Notes: generated by a model from the letters alone, not told the origin. Shown: positions 25,427-34,092, counted from the stretch's first letter. The stretch: DNA of 64,000 nucleotides from Rhizobium laguerreae (GCF_002008165.1 NZ_MRDM01000009.1:124001-188000), one strand, 5' to 3'. Numbers and translations: made by a program.

Positions 25427-26737
25427 CTATTTATTGCGTCCGTATTTCTTGAACGTCGCGTTCCAGTCCGCTGCCAGAGAGTCGAGCACTTCCTTCGCCG
25501 TGCCTTGCCCGGCGGTGACGAAGGGATAAATGCGCTGGTTCATCTGGATCAGCAGTTCGGCATATTCAGGCGTTGCCCAGAAGTCCTTCACCTTGAACAT
25601 GGTCTCGTAGAAGGCCTTGTTATAGGGTGTCGCGTTCTGAAATTCCGGCGATTCAAGCACCTTGGCGCTTGCTGTGTAGCCGCCGAGTTCGGCCCAGCGC
25701 TTCTGGGTCTCGTCCTTGATGAACCATTCGAGGAATTTCATCGCCTCTTCCTGGTTTTTTGAGTAGGAGATGACCGATATGCCTTGGCCGCCGAGCGCTG
25801 CGAATTGTTCGCCGTTCGGCCCCGCCGGATTGGCAAAGAAGCCGGTAACCTTGGCGTTCGGGTTGGACGCCTCGTTCACCAGGGCCGGGAAGAAGGCGAA
25901 GTAGTTCATGCTCATCGCCGCCAGGTTCTCGGTGATCGCCTGATTGTTCTCGACGAAGAAGGATTTGGCCCAGCCCGGAGGCGTAAAGCCGTAGAGCTCG
26001 CGATACAATTCGAGCGCCTTGACGTTCTTCTCGGAATTGATGATGCCGTCGACCTTGTAGCTCTGGTAGTCGCCGAGTTCGCCTCCAAAGGAGAAGATCG
26101 CGTTCTCGACACCCATGACGAGACCGTCATAAGAATTGTCGGTGTAGATGGCGATTCCGTAGCGCTTCTGGTCTGGACGGTGGAAGAACTCGGCGATGTC
26201 GCGCATCTCGGCCCATGTCTTCGGCGGGGCGAGGTCGTAGCCGTATTTGGCCTTGAACGCCTCCATCTCCTTGGGATCTTCGAACCAGTCCTTGCGGTAG
26301 GACCAGCCGACGGCGTCGCCTTCGGCCGGAACTGACCAATACTTTTTCGAGTTCGACGGATATTCGGCGTAGTATTTCACAGTTGCCGGAGCCATCACCT
26401 GGGTCAGATTGTGCTTGGTGAAGAAGTCGGTCAGATCGACGTAATGGCCAGCTTCTGACGCCGCCCCGATCCACTGACTGTCGCCGACGACCATGTCATA
26501 GGCTGAACCCTTGGCGTTGAACTCGGTGAATGCCTTGGTCTGGAAGTCGGCCCATGGTGTGGTCTCGACCGTGACCTTTACGCCGGTTTCAGCCTCATAT
26601 TCGTTCGCCAGTTCCTGAAGGTAATTTGCCGGGTCCCACTCGGCCCAGAAAATCGTCAGTTCCTGGGCCTGTGCGGATGTTCCGCAGGCCCACATCAATC
26701 CGACACCGGCAAAGAGACCGGCCATAGTTTTGCGCAT
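25427..26737 (-). CDS. Carbohydrate ABC transporter substrate-binding protein
   Basis: A 436-residue family-1 solute-binding protein with a signal peptide of about 24 residues (MRKTMAGLF to TSAQA) before QELTIFWAEW. The mature part contains GDSQWIGAASEAGHYVDLT and GGQGISVISYSKNQEEAMKF. The ATG at 26737 follows GGGAGGAA at seven bases; an ATG five codons upstream is less well placed. It is the first gene of the importer operon ending at 21021. The promoter region to its right holds two copies of the GntR-like operator, linking this importer to the acid-sugar enzymes at 15.9-20.9 kb. Confidence 0.92.
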   Translation of the reverse strand: MRKTMAGLFAGVGLMWACGTSAQAQELTIFWAEWDPANYLQELANEYEAETGVKVTVETTPWADFQTKAFTEFNAKGSAYDMVVGDSQWIGAASEAGHYVDLTDFFTKHNLTQVMAPATVKYYAEYPSNSKKYWSVPAEGDAVGWSYRKDWFEDPKEMEAFKAKYGYDLAPPKTWAEMRDIAEFFHRPDQKRYGIAIYTDNSYDGLVMGVENAIFSFGGELGDYQSYKVDGIINSEKNVKALELYRELYGFTPPGWAKSFFVENNQAITENLAAMSMNYFAFFPALVNEASNPNAKVTGFFANPAGPNGEQFAALGGQGISVISYSKNQEEAMKFLEWFIKDETQKRWAELGGYTASAKVLESPEFQNATPYNKAFYETMFKVKDFWATPEYAELLIQMNQRIYPFVTAGQGTAKEVLDSLAADWNATFKKYGRNK

Positions 26738-26883
26738 AACATTTCCTCCCATTTATGCACGCTTCCCGCGTCATCGCGGGCCTCCCGATCCGGCTTCCCG
26801 ATCCTCCTGGGTGATTTTCGTGCTGGGGTCCTCCCCGACCCTGGCGCGTTTCAGATCTCAAGCCTGAATGTTATTCCCTAATC

Positions 26884-26894
26884 TGGTAGTACCA
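26884..26894. promoter_or_regulatory. GntR/FCD operator, copy C
   Basis: TGGTAGTACCA in the context ATCTGGTAGTACCAAAC, 147 bp upstream of the binding-protein ATG. It is a complete match to the TGGT-N3-ACCA element at 16852. Confidence 0.65.
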
Positions 26895-27051
26895 AACGCC
26901 AATATCGTCAAGAGTGAGCCTCGGAGAGCATTTAGCAAAGGTTCATCTTCCAGACTTCTGGATACCTTCCCACAATTGCGGCTCCGCTCGCGCGGTCTTG
27001 TCAGGCAAACTCACGTTCCTGCTCGCCAATCCCGACCACATTTGCTTCATC

Positions 27052-27062
27052 TGGTCCAACCA
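27052..27062. promoter_or_regulatory. GntR/FCD operator, copy D
   Basis: TGGTCCAACCA in the context ATCTGGTCCAACCAATT. It is the second copy before the importer operon, 168 bp from copy C, a spacing that could allow DNA looping. Confidence 0.6.
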
Positions 27063-27092
27063 ATTGTTGGATTAATTTGAAGGTTCCCCACG

Positions 27093-27731
27093 TCATGCTT
27101 TGCTCTCCGCCTGCCGTAACGCTGTATCAACAAGCGCCCTGGCGGCCCATTCGGCAACAGACTGCGCGCTTTCGGAGGTCAGGCCCCAGATATCCTTCAA
27201 CACGATCAGCACCTCGACGCCGAAGACAAGCGAAAGCGCCTGCGCAAGGCGTTCCCGGGATTCGGGCGGCACGGTGCCCTGCAGGGGAGCCGTCACGCAC
27301 TTGAGCAGATCGACCCGGTGGCCGCGCGTGAATAGCGGCTCGTTGCCGAGCGTGCCGGCCTGGCGCTGCGCCCACTGGTCCAGCGAAAGTTTCAGCGCCG
27401 CCTTGAAGGTGGCTTCGAACTCATCGATGCGCGGCATTGCGGTCGCCAAGAGGTCGGCAACGCGGGTGCGTGCATCCGGACTGTCCGACGACCAGCTGAG
27501 TATCGGCCCCAGAGCCTCATCCACCACGGCATGCACGAGCGCGGCCTGGCTCGGAAAGTAACGGTAGGCCGTCGCGCGCGAGACTTCGGCAGCCTCGGCG
27601 ACTTCACTTACCGACGGAGTGATGCCGGACTGCATGAGCCGCGTTGCCGTTTCGAGCATCAGTTTTCGCGTTCGGGCACGCGGGCCTCGCTCGGTCCTGG
27701 CTGTTTCGTTCTGTTGACGTGAGACATCCAT
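27093..27731 (-). CDS. TetR-family transcriptional regulator
   Basis: A 212-residue regulator with a TetR N-terminal helix-turn-helix (SVSEVAEAAEVSRATAYRYF, about residues 38-57) and a helical ligand domain. The ATG at 27731 gives MDVSRQQNET; the ORF can extend eight codons further. The start codon lies inside a set of inverted repeats (27719-27755), so the protein probably represses itself and the divergent Tm-1-like operon at 27832. The ligand is unknown. Confidence 0.88.
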   Translation of the reverse strand: MDVSRQQNETARTERGPRARTRKLMLETATRLMQSGITPSVSEVAEAAEVSRATAYRYFPSQAALVHAVVDEALGPILSWSSDSPDARTRVADLLATAMPRIDEFEATFKAALKLSLDQWAQRQAGTLGNEPLFTRGHRVDLLKCVTAPLQGTVPPESRERLAQALSLVFGVEVLIVLKDIWGLTSESAQSVAEWAARALVDTALRQAESKA

Positions 27732-27755
27732 GTCTTTATGATACGCACGTCTCAC
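27719..27755. promoter_or_regulatory. Inverted repeats at the tetR start, probable TetR operator
   Basis: GTGAGAC (27719-27725) and GTCTCAC (27749-27755) are perfect 7-base arms 23 bases apart. A second palindrome AGACATCCATGTCT (27722-27735) is nested in the left part and covers the tetR start codon. Both are suited to TetR dimer binding and would control the divergent genes. Confidence 0.55.
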
Positions 27756-27831
27756 AAATTTGCAAGGGCCTATCGCTTTGCCCCGGACGTGGGATATGCC
27801 GGGAGGAAACCCAACCGGTCTCGGAGGGGAA

Positions 27832-29028
27832 ATGAAGCAGATCTACGTGGTCGGCACGGCTGACACGAAGGGCGAGGAGCTTGCTTATCTGGCCGCTTGC
27901 ATCAAAGCGGCGGGCGGGGCTGTCGTCCGTGTCGACGTCGGCATCCGCGAGCCTCAAACCTCCGTCGATGTGAGGGCCGAAGCAGTGGCGGCGTGCCATC
28001 CGGACGGGGCTGGAGCCGTTCTTGCCAGCGGCGACCGCGGAACGGCGGTCGAGGCGATGGGCATTGCCTTCGCGCGCTTCCTCGTGGAGCGCCAGGACAT
28101 CGCCGGCGTCATCGGTATCGGTGGAGGCGGGGGCACTTCGATCATTACCGCAGGCATGCGCCAATTGCCGCTCGGTCTGCCAAAGATCATGGTCTCGACG
28201 CTCGCATCCGGCGATGTGGCTCCCTTTGTCGATGTTTCGGACATCTTGATGATGCCCTCGGTCACGGACATGGCGGGCCTGAACCGGCTGAGCCGCGTCA
28301 TCCTTCACAACGCCGCCCAGGCGATCACCGCCATGGCCCGCCGGCCGGCTGAGGTGACTGCATCCAAACCAGCCCTCGGGCTTACCATGTTCGGCGTTAC
28401 GACACCTGCCGTATCCGCCATAGTTGAGCGCCTCCGAGCGGACTATGACTGCCTGGTCTTCCACGCGACAGGCACGGGCGGGCGTGCGATGGAGAAGCTT
28501 GCCGACAGCGAACTCATCTCTGGCGTGCTCGACATCACGACGACCGAGGTCTGCGACCTGCTGTTCGGCGGCGTCTTGCCCGCCACCTCGGACCGTTTCG
28601 GCGCCATTGCTCGCAAAGGCCTGCCCTATGTCGGCTCGGTCGGTGCGCTCGATATGGTGAACTTCTGGGCGCCGGAGACTGTCCCGGAGCGTTATACCGG
28701 CCGGCTGTTTTACCGGCACAACCCGAACGTCACCTTGATGCGCACGACGTCGGCCGAATGCGCGCAGATCGGCCGCTGGATCGGCGACAAGCTCAATCTC
28801 TGCCACGGCCCCGTACGCCTTCTCATTCCCGAAAAGGGCGTTTCGGCCCTCGACATCGAAGACGGTCCGTTCTTCGATCCGCAAGCCGACGCCGCGCTTT
28901 TCGCCGCGCTCGAGGCGACGGTGAAGCCGACGGTGTCGCGACGTATTATTCGCCTGCCGCTCCATATCAACGATCCAGATTTCGCCGAGGCCGCCGTCGC
29001 GGCCTATCGTGACATCGCCAACCCCTGA
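27832..29028 (+). CDS. Tm-1-like ATP-binding protein (UPF0261 family)
   Basis: A 398-residue protein matching UPF0261. It begins [20 protein letters not shown] and carries a glycine-rich [14 protein letters not shown] segment near residue 100. The same fold forms the N-terminal domain of the plant Tm-1 protein, which inhibits tobamovirus replication; the bacterial role is unknown. GGAGGGG lies five bases before the ATG. The next gene, 11 bp away, encodes a homologue of the C-terminal Tm-1 domain, so the plant fusion appears here as two adjacent genes. It is divergent from the tetR-like gene and probably controlled by it. Confidence 0.88.
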   Translation: MKQIYVVGTADTKGEELAYLAACIKAAGGAVVRVDVGIREPQTSVDVRAEAVAACHPDGAGAVLASGDRGTAVEAMGIAFARFLVERQDIAGVIGIGGGGGTSIITAGMRQLPLGLPKIMVSTLASGDVAPFVDVSDILMMPSVTDMAGLNRLSRVILHNAAQAITAMARRPAEVTASKPALGLTMFGVTTPAVSAIVERLRADYDCLVFHATGTGGRAMEKLADSELISGVLDITTTEVCDLLFGGVLPATSDRFGAIARKGLPYVGSVGALDMVNFWAPETVPERYTGRLFYRHNPNVTLMRTTSAECAQIGRWIGDKLNLCHGPVRLLIPEKGVSALDIEDGPFFDPQADAALFAALEATVKPTVSRRIIRLPLHINDPDFAEAAVAAYRDIANP

Positions 29029-29039
29029 GAGACAAATCG

Positions 29040-29882
29040 ATGCCAGTCATACCGCGCAGCACCATCCTCGAAAAATTTCACGGCATGATCGCAGCCGGCG
29101 TGCCGATCGTCGGCGGCGGTGCCGGCACCGGCATCTCCGCCAAGGCCGAGGAAGCAGGCGGTATCGACCTCATCATTATCTACAATTCCGGGCGCTACCG
29201 CATGGCCGGGCGCGGTTCGGCGGCCGGACTGCTCGCCTATGGCAATGCCAACGAGATCGTCAAGGACATGGCGCTTGAAGTGTTGCCGGTCGTGAAAAAG
29301 ACGCCGGTGCTTGCTGGCGTCAATGGCACGGACCCCTTCGTGCTGATGCCGCGCTTCCTCGCCGACCTCAAGGCAATGGGCTTTTCCGGCGTACAGAACT
29401 TCCCCACAATAGGTCTCTTCGATGGGCGGATGCGGCAGAGTTTCGAGGAAACGGGCATGAGCTACAATCTGGAGGTCGAGATGATCGCCACCGCCCACGG
29501 GCTCGACCTGCTGACGACGCCTTATGTGTTCACCGAGAGCGAGGCTATCGCCATGACGACCGCCGGCGCCGACATCGTCGTGGCGCATATGGGGGTGACG
29601 ACCGGCGGCACGATCGGCGCCACATCCGGCAAGTCCCTCGATGACTGCGTCGATGAGATCGCCGCGATCGCCAAGGCGGCACGTTCCGTGCGCGACGACG
29701 TCATCGTGCTCTGCCATGGCGGCCCGATCTCCATGCCGGCGGATGCGCGCTACATTCTCGAACGCTGCCCTGGCTGCAACGGCTTTTATGGCGCAAGCTC
29801 GATGGAGCGCCTGCCGGCAGAGGCGGCAATCCGCAAGCAGACCGAAGATTTCAAGGCGCTCGCCATCGGCGCGGTCGTCTGA
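29040..29882 (+). CDS. PEP hydrolase-family TIM-barrel protein (Tm-1 C-terminal half)
   Basis: A 280-residue TIM-barrel protein of the PEP_hydrolase family. Typical segments are [20 protein letters not shown] near the start, [30 protein letters not shown] and the end [13 protein letters not shown]. The name comes from a fold-based assignment; a phosphoenolpyruvate hydrolase activity is not assured. In plants this domain is fused behind the UPF0261 domain in Tm-1. It starts 11 bp after the UPF0261 gene, so the two are co-translated and likely form a complex. Confidence 0.87.
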   Translation: MPVIPRSTILEKFHGMIAAGVPIVGGGAGTGISAKAEEAGGIDLIIIYNSGRYRMAGRGSAAGLLAYGNANEIVKDMALEVLPVVKKTPVLAGVNGTDPFVLMPRFLADLKAMGFSGVQNFPTIGLFDGRMRQSFEETGMSYNLEVEMIATAHGLDLLTTPYVFTESEAIAMTTAGADIVVAHMGVTTGGTIGATSGKSLDDCVDEIAAIAKAARSVRDDVIVLCHGGPISMPADARYILERCPGCNGFYGASSMERLPAEAAIRKQTEDFKALAIGAVV

Positions 29883-29907
29883 GGAAGGGCATGGAGGAGG
29901 TCGTTTC

Positions 29908-30321
29908 ATGGTAAAGAACAAGTACTTTATCTATCCTGAGGATGTGAGCGCCTTCGGTTTCGACTGGGGCAAGCTGTCGCTGACTGTGGCGCCCGAGATC
30001 AACGGTGCCAGCCGCTTTTCCGGCGGCGTCGTCGAGCTGCCAAGCGGCGAGGGCCATTCCCGCCACAATCACCCGGGCGCGGAGGAAATCATTTTTGTGA
30101 TTTCCGGCGAGGGCGAGCAGATGGTCGAGGACGAAAATGGTAATCCGATCACGCAGAAGGTCGCCACCGGCTGCACGATCTATATTCCGGAAAGTCGCTT
30201 TCATTCGACGAAGAACACTGGCGGCGGGAAGATGCTCCTTTTCGTGGTCTACTCACCGGCCGGGCCGGAGCTTGCGCTACGCGATTTGCCGGACTTCCGC
30301 CTGCTGCCGCCGGGCTTCTGA
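29908..30321 (+). CDS. Cupin-domain protein
   Basis: A 137-residue single-domain cupin. The first metal motif appears as GHSRHNHPGAEEIIFVISGEG, with His and Glu ligands near residues 49-55. The second is PESRFHSTKN, with a His near 102. GGAGG lies before the ATG at 29908. It is the third gene of the Tm-1-like operon. Small cupins of this kind are sugar or organic-acid isomerases, dioxygenases or binding proteins; which applies here is not clear. Confidence 0.82.
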   Translation: MVKNKYFIYPEDVSAFGFDWGKLSLTVAPEINGASRFSGGVVELPSGEGHSRHNHPGAEEIIFVISGEGEQMVEDENGNPITQKVATGCTIYIPESRFHSTKNTGGGKMLLFVVYSPAGPELALRDLPDFRLLPPGF

Positions 30322-30353
30322 GGGGGCGCATCCATTTTCTGGGAGGAAAGACT

Positions 30354-31544
30354 ATGAACGACAATGCAGGGCAAACAAGGCAGACCGCCGTGACGCCGTT
30401 CGATACGGCCAAGCTCGACCGTCTCATGGAGGAAGCCGGTATCGACGTCATCGTCGCCACCTCCAAACACAACACGCAATATCTCATGGGCGGCTATAAG
30501 TTCATCTTCTTCGCCGCCATGGATGCGATCGGGCATAGCCGCTACCTGCCGATGGTGATTTATGAGAAAGGCGCGCCCGATCACTCCGCCTATGTGGGCA
30601 ACCGCATGGAGGGCGCGGAGCACCAGAACAATCCATTCTGGACGCCCGCCGTGCATACGGCGAGCTGGGGCACGCAGGATGCCGCCGGGCTCGCCGTCGA
30701 GCACTTGAAGAAAATCGGCAAGACCGGTGGGCGCATCGGCATCGAGCCAGCCTTCCTGCCCTCCGACGCCCGCGACCTGCTTGCCTCTCGGCTGGAGGGC
30801 GCTCGATTTGTCGATGCCACGCATGTGTTGGAGCGGCTAAGGGCCGTCAAGACGCCGGATGAACTGGCAAAGCTGAGACGCGCCTCCGAACTGATCACCG
30901 ACTCTATGCTGGCGACGATCGCGGCGGCCCGCGCCGGCTCGACAAAGATGGAGATCATCGAGCAGCTGCGCCGGGAAGAAACGAACCGCGGCCTGCACTT
31001 CGAATATTGCCTCCTGACGCTCGGCTCCAGCCACAACCGCGCGGGCTCGCCTCAGGCCTGGGCCGAGGGCGAGATCCTGTCGATCGATTCCGGCGGCAAC
31101 TATCACGGATATATTGGTGACCTCTGCCGCATGGGTGTGCTCGGCGAGCCGGATGCGGAGCTGGGGGACCTTCTGGCCGAAGTGGAATGTATCCAGCAAG
31201 CGGCCTTCGCCAAGGTCAGGGCAGGGGCTGCGGGCAGGGAGATGATTGTGGCAGCGGAGGCCGAGCTCAAGGCCTCGCCGTCGGCGGCCTTCACCGACTT
31301 CTTCTGCCATGGCATGGGCGTCATCGCCCACGAAGCGCCATTCCTCATGACGAACCACCCCGTCACCTATGATGGCATCGATGCCGACAAACCGCTGGAA
31401 GCCGGGAGCGTGATCTCGGTCGAGACGACGATGCTTCACCCGAAGCGCGGATTCATCAAGCTGGAGGATACGCTTGCCATCACTGATGGCGGCTATGAAA
31501 TGTTCGGCGACCGTGGCCGCGGCTGGAACCGCGGCGGAGCGTGA
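30354..31544 (+). CDS. M24-family metallopeptidase (Xaa-Pro peptidase/creatinase fold)
   Basis: A 396-residue protein with an N-terminal creatinase-type domain (about residues 15-150) and a C-terminal pita-bread domain. The metal ligands appear in ILSIDSGGNYHGYIGDLCRM (two Asp), FFCHGMGVIAHE (His), ISVETTM (Glu) and FIKLEDTLA (Glu), so catalysis is likely intact. GGGAGGAAA precedes the ATG. It is the last gene of the Tm-1-like operon and ends at a bidirectional terminator. The substrate may be a proline-containing peptide or a small C-N compound. Confidence 0.87.
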   Translation: MNDNAGQTRQTAVTPFDTAKLDRLMEEAGIDVIVATSKHNTQYLMGGYKFIFFAAMDAIGHSRYLPMVIYEKGAPDHSAYVGNRMEGAEHQNNPFWTPAVHTASWGTQDAAGLAVEHLKKIGKTGGRIGIEPAFLPSDARDLLASRLEGARFVDATHVLERLRAVKTPDELAKLRRASELITDSMLATIAAARAGSTKMEIIEQLRREETNRGLHFEYCLLTLGSSHNRAGSPQAWAEGEILSIDSGGNYHGYIGDLCRMGVLGEPDAELGDLLAEVECIQQAAFAKVRAGAAGREMIVAAEAELKASPSAAFTDFFCHGMGVIAHEAPFLMTNHPVTYDGIDADKPLEAGSVISVETTMLHPKRGFIKLEDTLAITDGGYEMFGDRGRGWNRGGA

Positions 31545-31560
31545 TTGCAGGCCCATTGCA

Positions 31561-31593
31561 AAAGGCCCGGCAGATGTCACCTGCCGGGCCTTT
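31561..31593. terminator. Bidirectional intrinsic terminator
   Basis: AAAGGCCCGGCAG (31561-31573) pairs perfectly with CTGCCGGGCCTTT (31581-31593) around a 7-base loop. A and T tracts flank it on both sides. It lies between the convergent M24 peptidase and DJ-1/PfpI genes and can stop both transcripts. Confidence 0.85.
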
Positions 31594-31613
31594 CGTTGCT
31601 TGGTGCCGTCGTC

Positions 31614-32207
31614 TCAGCTGTGGTGGATCTCTGTTCCCAGCACCTTCAGGCATTCGCGCATAAAGGCGGCGAGCGCCGTCCAGCCCTTGGCCGAAACCAT
31701 CGTGCCATCGACATAGGCTTCGGTTGGCGACAGGTCGATATAGGTTCCGCCCGCCAGGGTGACCTCCGGTTCGCAGGCCCCAAGTGCACCAACCTTCTTG
31801 CCGCGAACGACACCGTCGACCGCGATCAGGATCTGGACCCCGTGGCAGATGGTGAAGATCGGCTTCTTCTGCTCGTGGAAATGACGCACCATTGCCTGCA
31901 CCCGCTTGTCGGTGCGGATATATTCCGGTCCGCGCCCGCCGGCGCAGTAGACGGCGTGATACTGATCGAGCTGGCTCTCGGCCTCGGAAAACGTCTTGTT
32001 GATGGTGACGTTGTGCCCGAGTTTTTCGGTGTAGGTCTGGTCTCCCTCGAAATCGTGCAGCGACGTTCTGAGGATGTCGCCGGCCTTCTTATCCGGGCAC
32101 ACGATATGCACCGTGTGACCGACCGCCTCCATCGCCTGCTGAAAGACGAAGATTTCGTACTCCTCGGTGAAATCGCCGGTGAGCATCAGGATTTTCTTGC
32201 CTGGCAT
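31614..32207 (-). CDS. DJ-1/PfpI-family protein
   Basis: A 197-residue flavodoxin-like protein with the family's nucleophile elbow TICHGVQIL (Cys near residue 120) and a glutamate in the early TEEYEIFVF segment near 16. The motif CAGGRGPEYIR matches the PfpI/YhbO group. Such proteins act as glyoxalases, deglycase-like enzymes or chaperones. GGAGGAGAAACC precedes the ATG. It lies next to the GntR gene on the same strand (55 bp gap) and converges on the M24 peptidase; a functional link with either is inferred only. Confidence 0.88.
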   Translation of the reverse strand: MPGKKILMLTGDFTEEYEIFVFQQAMEAVGHTVHIVCPDKKAGDILRTSLHDFEGDQTYTEKLGHNVTINKTFSEAESQLDQYHAVYCAGGRGPEYIRTDKRVQAMVRHFHEQKKPIFTICHGVQILIAVDGVVRGKKVGALGACEPEVTLAGGTYIDLSPTEAYVDGTMVSAKGWTALAAFMRECLKVLGTEIHHS

Positions 32208-32262
32208 GGTTTCTCCTCCTCATTGTCAGATCGGGCAGGCACGACCTTGCCTGCCGGGTTGC

Positions 32263-32961
32263 TCAGATTTCGTCGAAGGCCGGTAACAGCCGGTCGCGCG
32301 AATGTTCGATATGGATGCGCATTGCGTTCGCAGCCGCGCCGGGGTCGCGCGCCGCGAAGGCATCAAGCAGCGTCTGATGCTCGCCGAGTGCCTCCTCGGT
32401 GACACGGCGATGAAACATCAGGCGGAAGATATGGAAATGCGTGTGCTGGAAGGTCAGCATCTCGCGGATCAACTCGTTGCCGGCAAACTCCATGATGCGG
32501 TCATGGAAAATAGCATCCTTGCGGGCGAAGGCCGAATAGTTCGCTCGTTCGTCCCTGTTGTCGCTGCGTGTCATCACGCCGGCGGCCTCCGTCAGAATGG
32601 CCAGCTTTTCGTCGTTCATCGCCTCGGCCGCCTTCGCAGCGCCGGCAGGTTCCAGCAGCAGGCGCAGTTCATAGAGTTCGTCGAAGCGGTGGCGCGTGAT
32701 TTGCGGCGCGGCACGATAGCCGACCAGATGCTGCTTGACGACGAGGCCTTCGCCTTCGAGCCGGCCGAGGGCTTCGCGGATAGGGGTGTGTGAGACGTTA
32801 AATTCCCTCACCAGGTTGTCGACCGTGATGCGTGCCCCCGGTGCGATCTTCAGCGACATGAGCTGATTAAAGATTGCCTCATAGACGTCGCCCGCCAGGC
32901 TGTTGGCGCGCGGTATCTGGGTTGTGCCCGTCGAGGGTTCCTTCGGTCTCGTCGAAATCAT
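32263..32961 (-). CDS. FCD-type GntR-family transcriptional regulator
   Basis: A 232-residue regulator with a GntR winged helix (TVDNLVREFNVSHTPIREAL, about residues 47-66) and an FCD effector domain in the second half (IFHDRIMEFAGNELI, then the helix with DPGAAANAMRIHIEHS). It is divergent from the Ldh-type dehydrogenase at 33058 with an inverted repeat in between, so it likely controls that operon. The DJ-1/PfpI gene downstream may be co-transcribed with it. Its sites are expected to differ from those of the GntR protein at 19253, since no ATCTGGT-N3-rCCA copy is seen here. Confidence 0.9.
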   Translation of the reverse strand: MISTRPKEPSTGTTQIPRANSLAGDVYEAIFNQLMSLKIAPGARITVDNLVREFNVSHTPIREALGRLEGEGLVVKQHLVGYRAAPQITRHRFDELYELRLLLEPAGAAKAAEAMNDEKLAILTEAAGVMTRSDNRDERANYSAFARKDAIFHDRIMEFAGNELIREMLTFQHTHFHIFRLMFHRRVTEEALGEHQTLLDAFAARDPGAAANAMRIHIEHSRDRLLPAFDEI

Positions 32962-33019
32962 CTGCTGCCTTGCCTCTTGACAGGTTCAATCGCTAGCACG
33001 ATGCTGCGGCCAAGACAAT

Positions 33020-33046
33020 CCTATATCCTATACGATTTAATATAGG
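33020..33046. promoter_or_regulatory. AT-rich inverted repeat, probable GntR operator
   Basis: CCTATAT (33020-33026) and ATATAGG (33040-33046) form perfect 7-base arms 13 bases apart. Between them lies CCTATACGATTTA. The site overlaps the ribosome-binding region of the gene at 33058 and faces the divergent GntR gene. Confidence 0.5.
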
Positions 33047-33057
33047 GAGGAAAAATC

Positions 33058-34092
33058 ATGCGCATATCCGAAGCCTCAGCGCTTGCACTTGCCACCCGCC
33101 TGCTGGAAGAGCATGGCGCACCGCGTGACCATGCGGCGCTGCAGGCTCGTGTCCTGGTAACGGCGGAGATGAAGGGGCACCCCTCGCATGGCCTGTACCG
33201 GCTTCCGCGGCTGGTCGAACGGATCGAGCGTGGGGTCATTGACCCGCAGACGAAGGGCACGCAGCGCTGGCGCGCGGATGCGGTGCTGGAGGTGGAGGGG
33301 TCGTCGGGGTTTGGCCCCGTCGTCGCCATGGCCGCGATCGAGCGGCTGGCGCCTCACATTCCGGATCTCGGTATCGGTCTTGTCGCCGTGCGCAATGCCA
33401 ACCATCTCGGCATGCTCGCGCATTATGTGGAGGCCATCGCCGCACTGGGCTTCGTCGGCATCGCGCTCTCGTCGAGCGAGGCGCTGGTCCATCCCTTCGG
33501 CGGCACCCGTGCGATGCTCGGCACCAACCCCATCGCCATCGCCGTGCCAACCGCCGAGGAACCGCTCGTGCTCGACCTGGCCACCAGCCTCGTGCCGATG
33601 GGCAGGATTCATCATCACGCGGCGACCGGGAGGCCCATTCCCGAGGGATGGGCGCGCGATGCGGCCGGCAATCCGACGACCGATCCGGGGCGTGCGAAGG
33701 CCGGCGCGATTGCGCCCTTTGGCGACGCGAAGGGCTACGGCCTCGGCATTGCTTTGGAGCTGCTGGTGGCAGCTCTTGCCGGCTCGGCGCTCGCGCCGGA
33801 TGCGCGCGGCACGCTCGACAGCCAGTCGCCGTGCAACAAAGGCGACGTCTTCATCTTGATCGAACCCAGTCTGGCGCCGGGACTGCAGGAGCGGCTGTCG
33901 ACCTATCTCGATGCCGTGCGCGCTTCACCACCCGCCAGCGCCGGCGAACCGGTTCTCGTTCCGGGCGATCGTGCCCGCGGGCGGCGAGCGGCGGCAAGCC
34001 GCAATGGGCTCGAGATCGACCAGCGCCTCTGGGAAGACCTCAATGCGCTTTCGCGCCCGCGCATTCTGGCCTTCGAGGGACAAAGATCATGA
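33058..34092 (+). CDS. Ldh_2-family (malate/L-lactate/ureidoglycolate type) dehydrogenase
   Basis: A 344-residue NAD(P)-dependent dehydrogenase of the Ldh_2 family, which is unrelated to classical Rossmann lactate dehydrogenases. The characteristic MKGHPSHGLYRLPRLVERIE carries the catalytic His near residue 44, and FGDAKGYGLGIALELLVAAL is the conserved C-terminal segment. GGGAGG precedes the ATG. The next gene overlaps its stop (ATGA), so it is translationally coupled to the iron alcohol dehydrogenase. The family reduces or oxidises 2-keto or 2-hydroxy acids. Confidence 0.9.
   Translation: MRISEASALALATRLLEEHGAPRDHAALQARVLVTAEMKGHPSHGLYRLPRLVERIERGVIDPQTKGTQRWRADAVLEVEGSSGFGPVVAMAAIERLAPHIPDLGIGLVAVRNANHLGMLAHYVEAIAALGFVGIALSSSEALVHPFGGTRAMLGTNPIAIAVPTAEEPLVLDLATSLVPMGRIHHHAATGRPIPEGWARDAAGNPTTDPGRAKAGAIAPFGDAKGYGLGIALELLVAALAGSALAPDARGTLDSQSPCNKGDVFILIEPSLAPGLQERLSTYLDAVRASPPASAGEPVLVPGDRARGRRAAASRNGLEIDQRLWEDLNALSRPRILAFEGQRS

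Larger units (their letters stand above)
26738..27092. promoter_or_regulatory. Promoter region of the importer operon with two GntR-like operators
   Basis: This 355-bp stretch lies between the importer operon and the 3' end of the tetR-like gene. It contains TGGT-N3-ACCA elements at 26884-26894 and 27052-27062. A CCAATTGTTGG inverted repeat begins at 27060, abutting the second. The base composition is more AT-rich than the genes. I see no convincing coding frame. Confidence 0.6.

Noticed and set aside
26868..27080. 70-codon plus-strand ORF in the importer promoter region
   Set aside because: It contains both GntR-like operators, has no ribosome site and no recognisable protein pattern.
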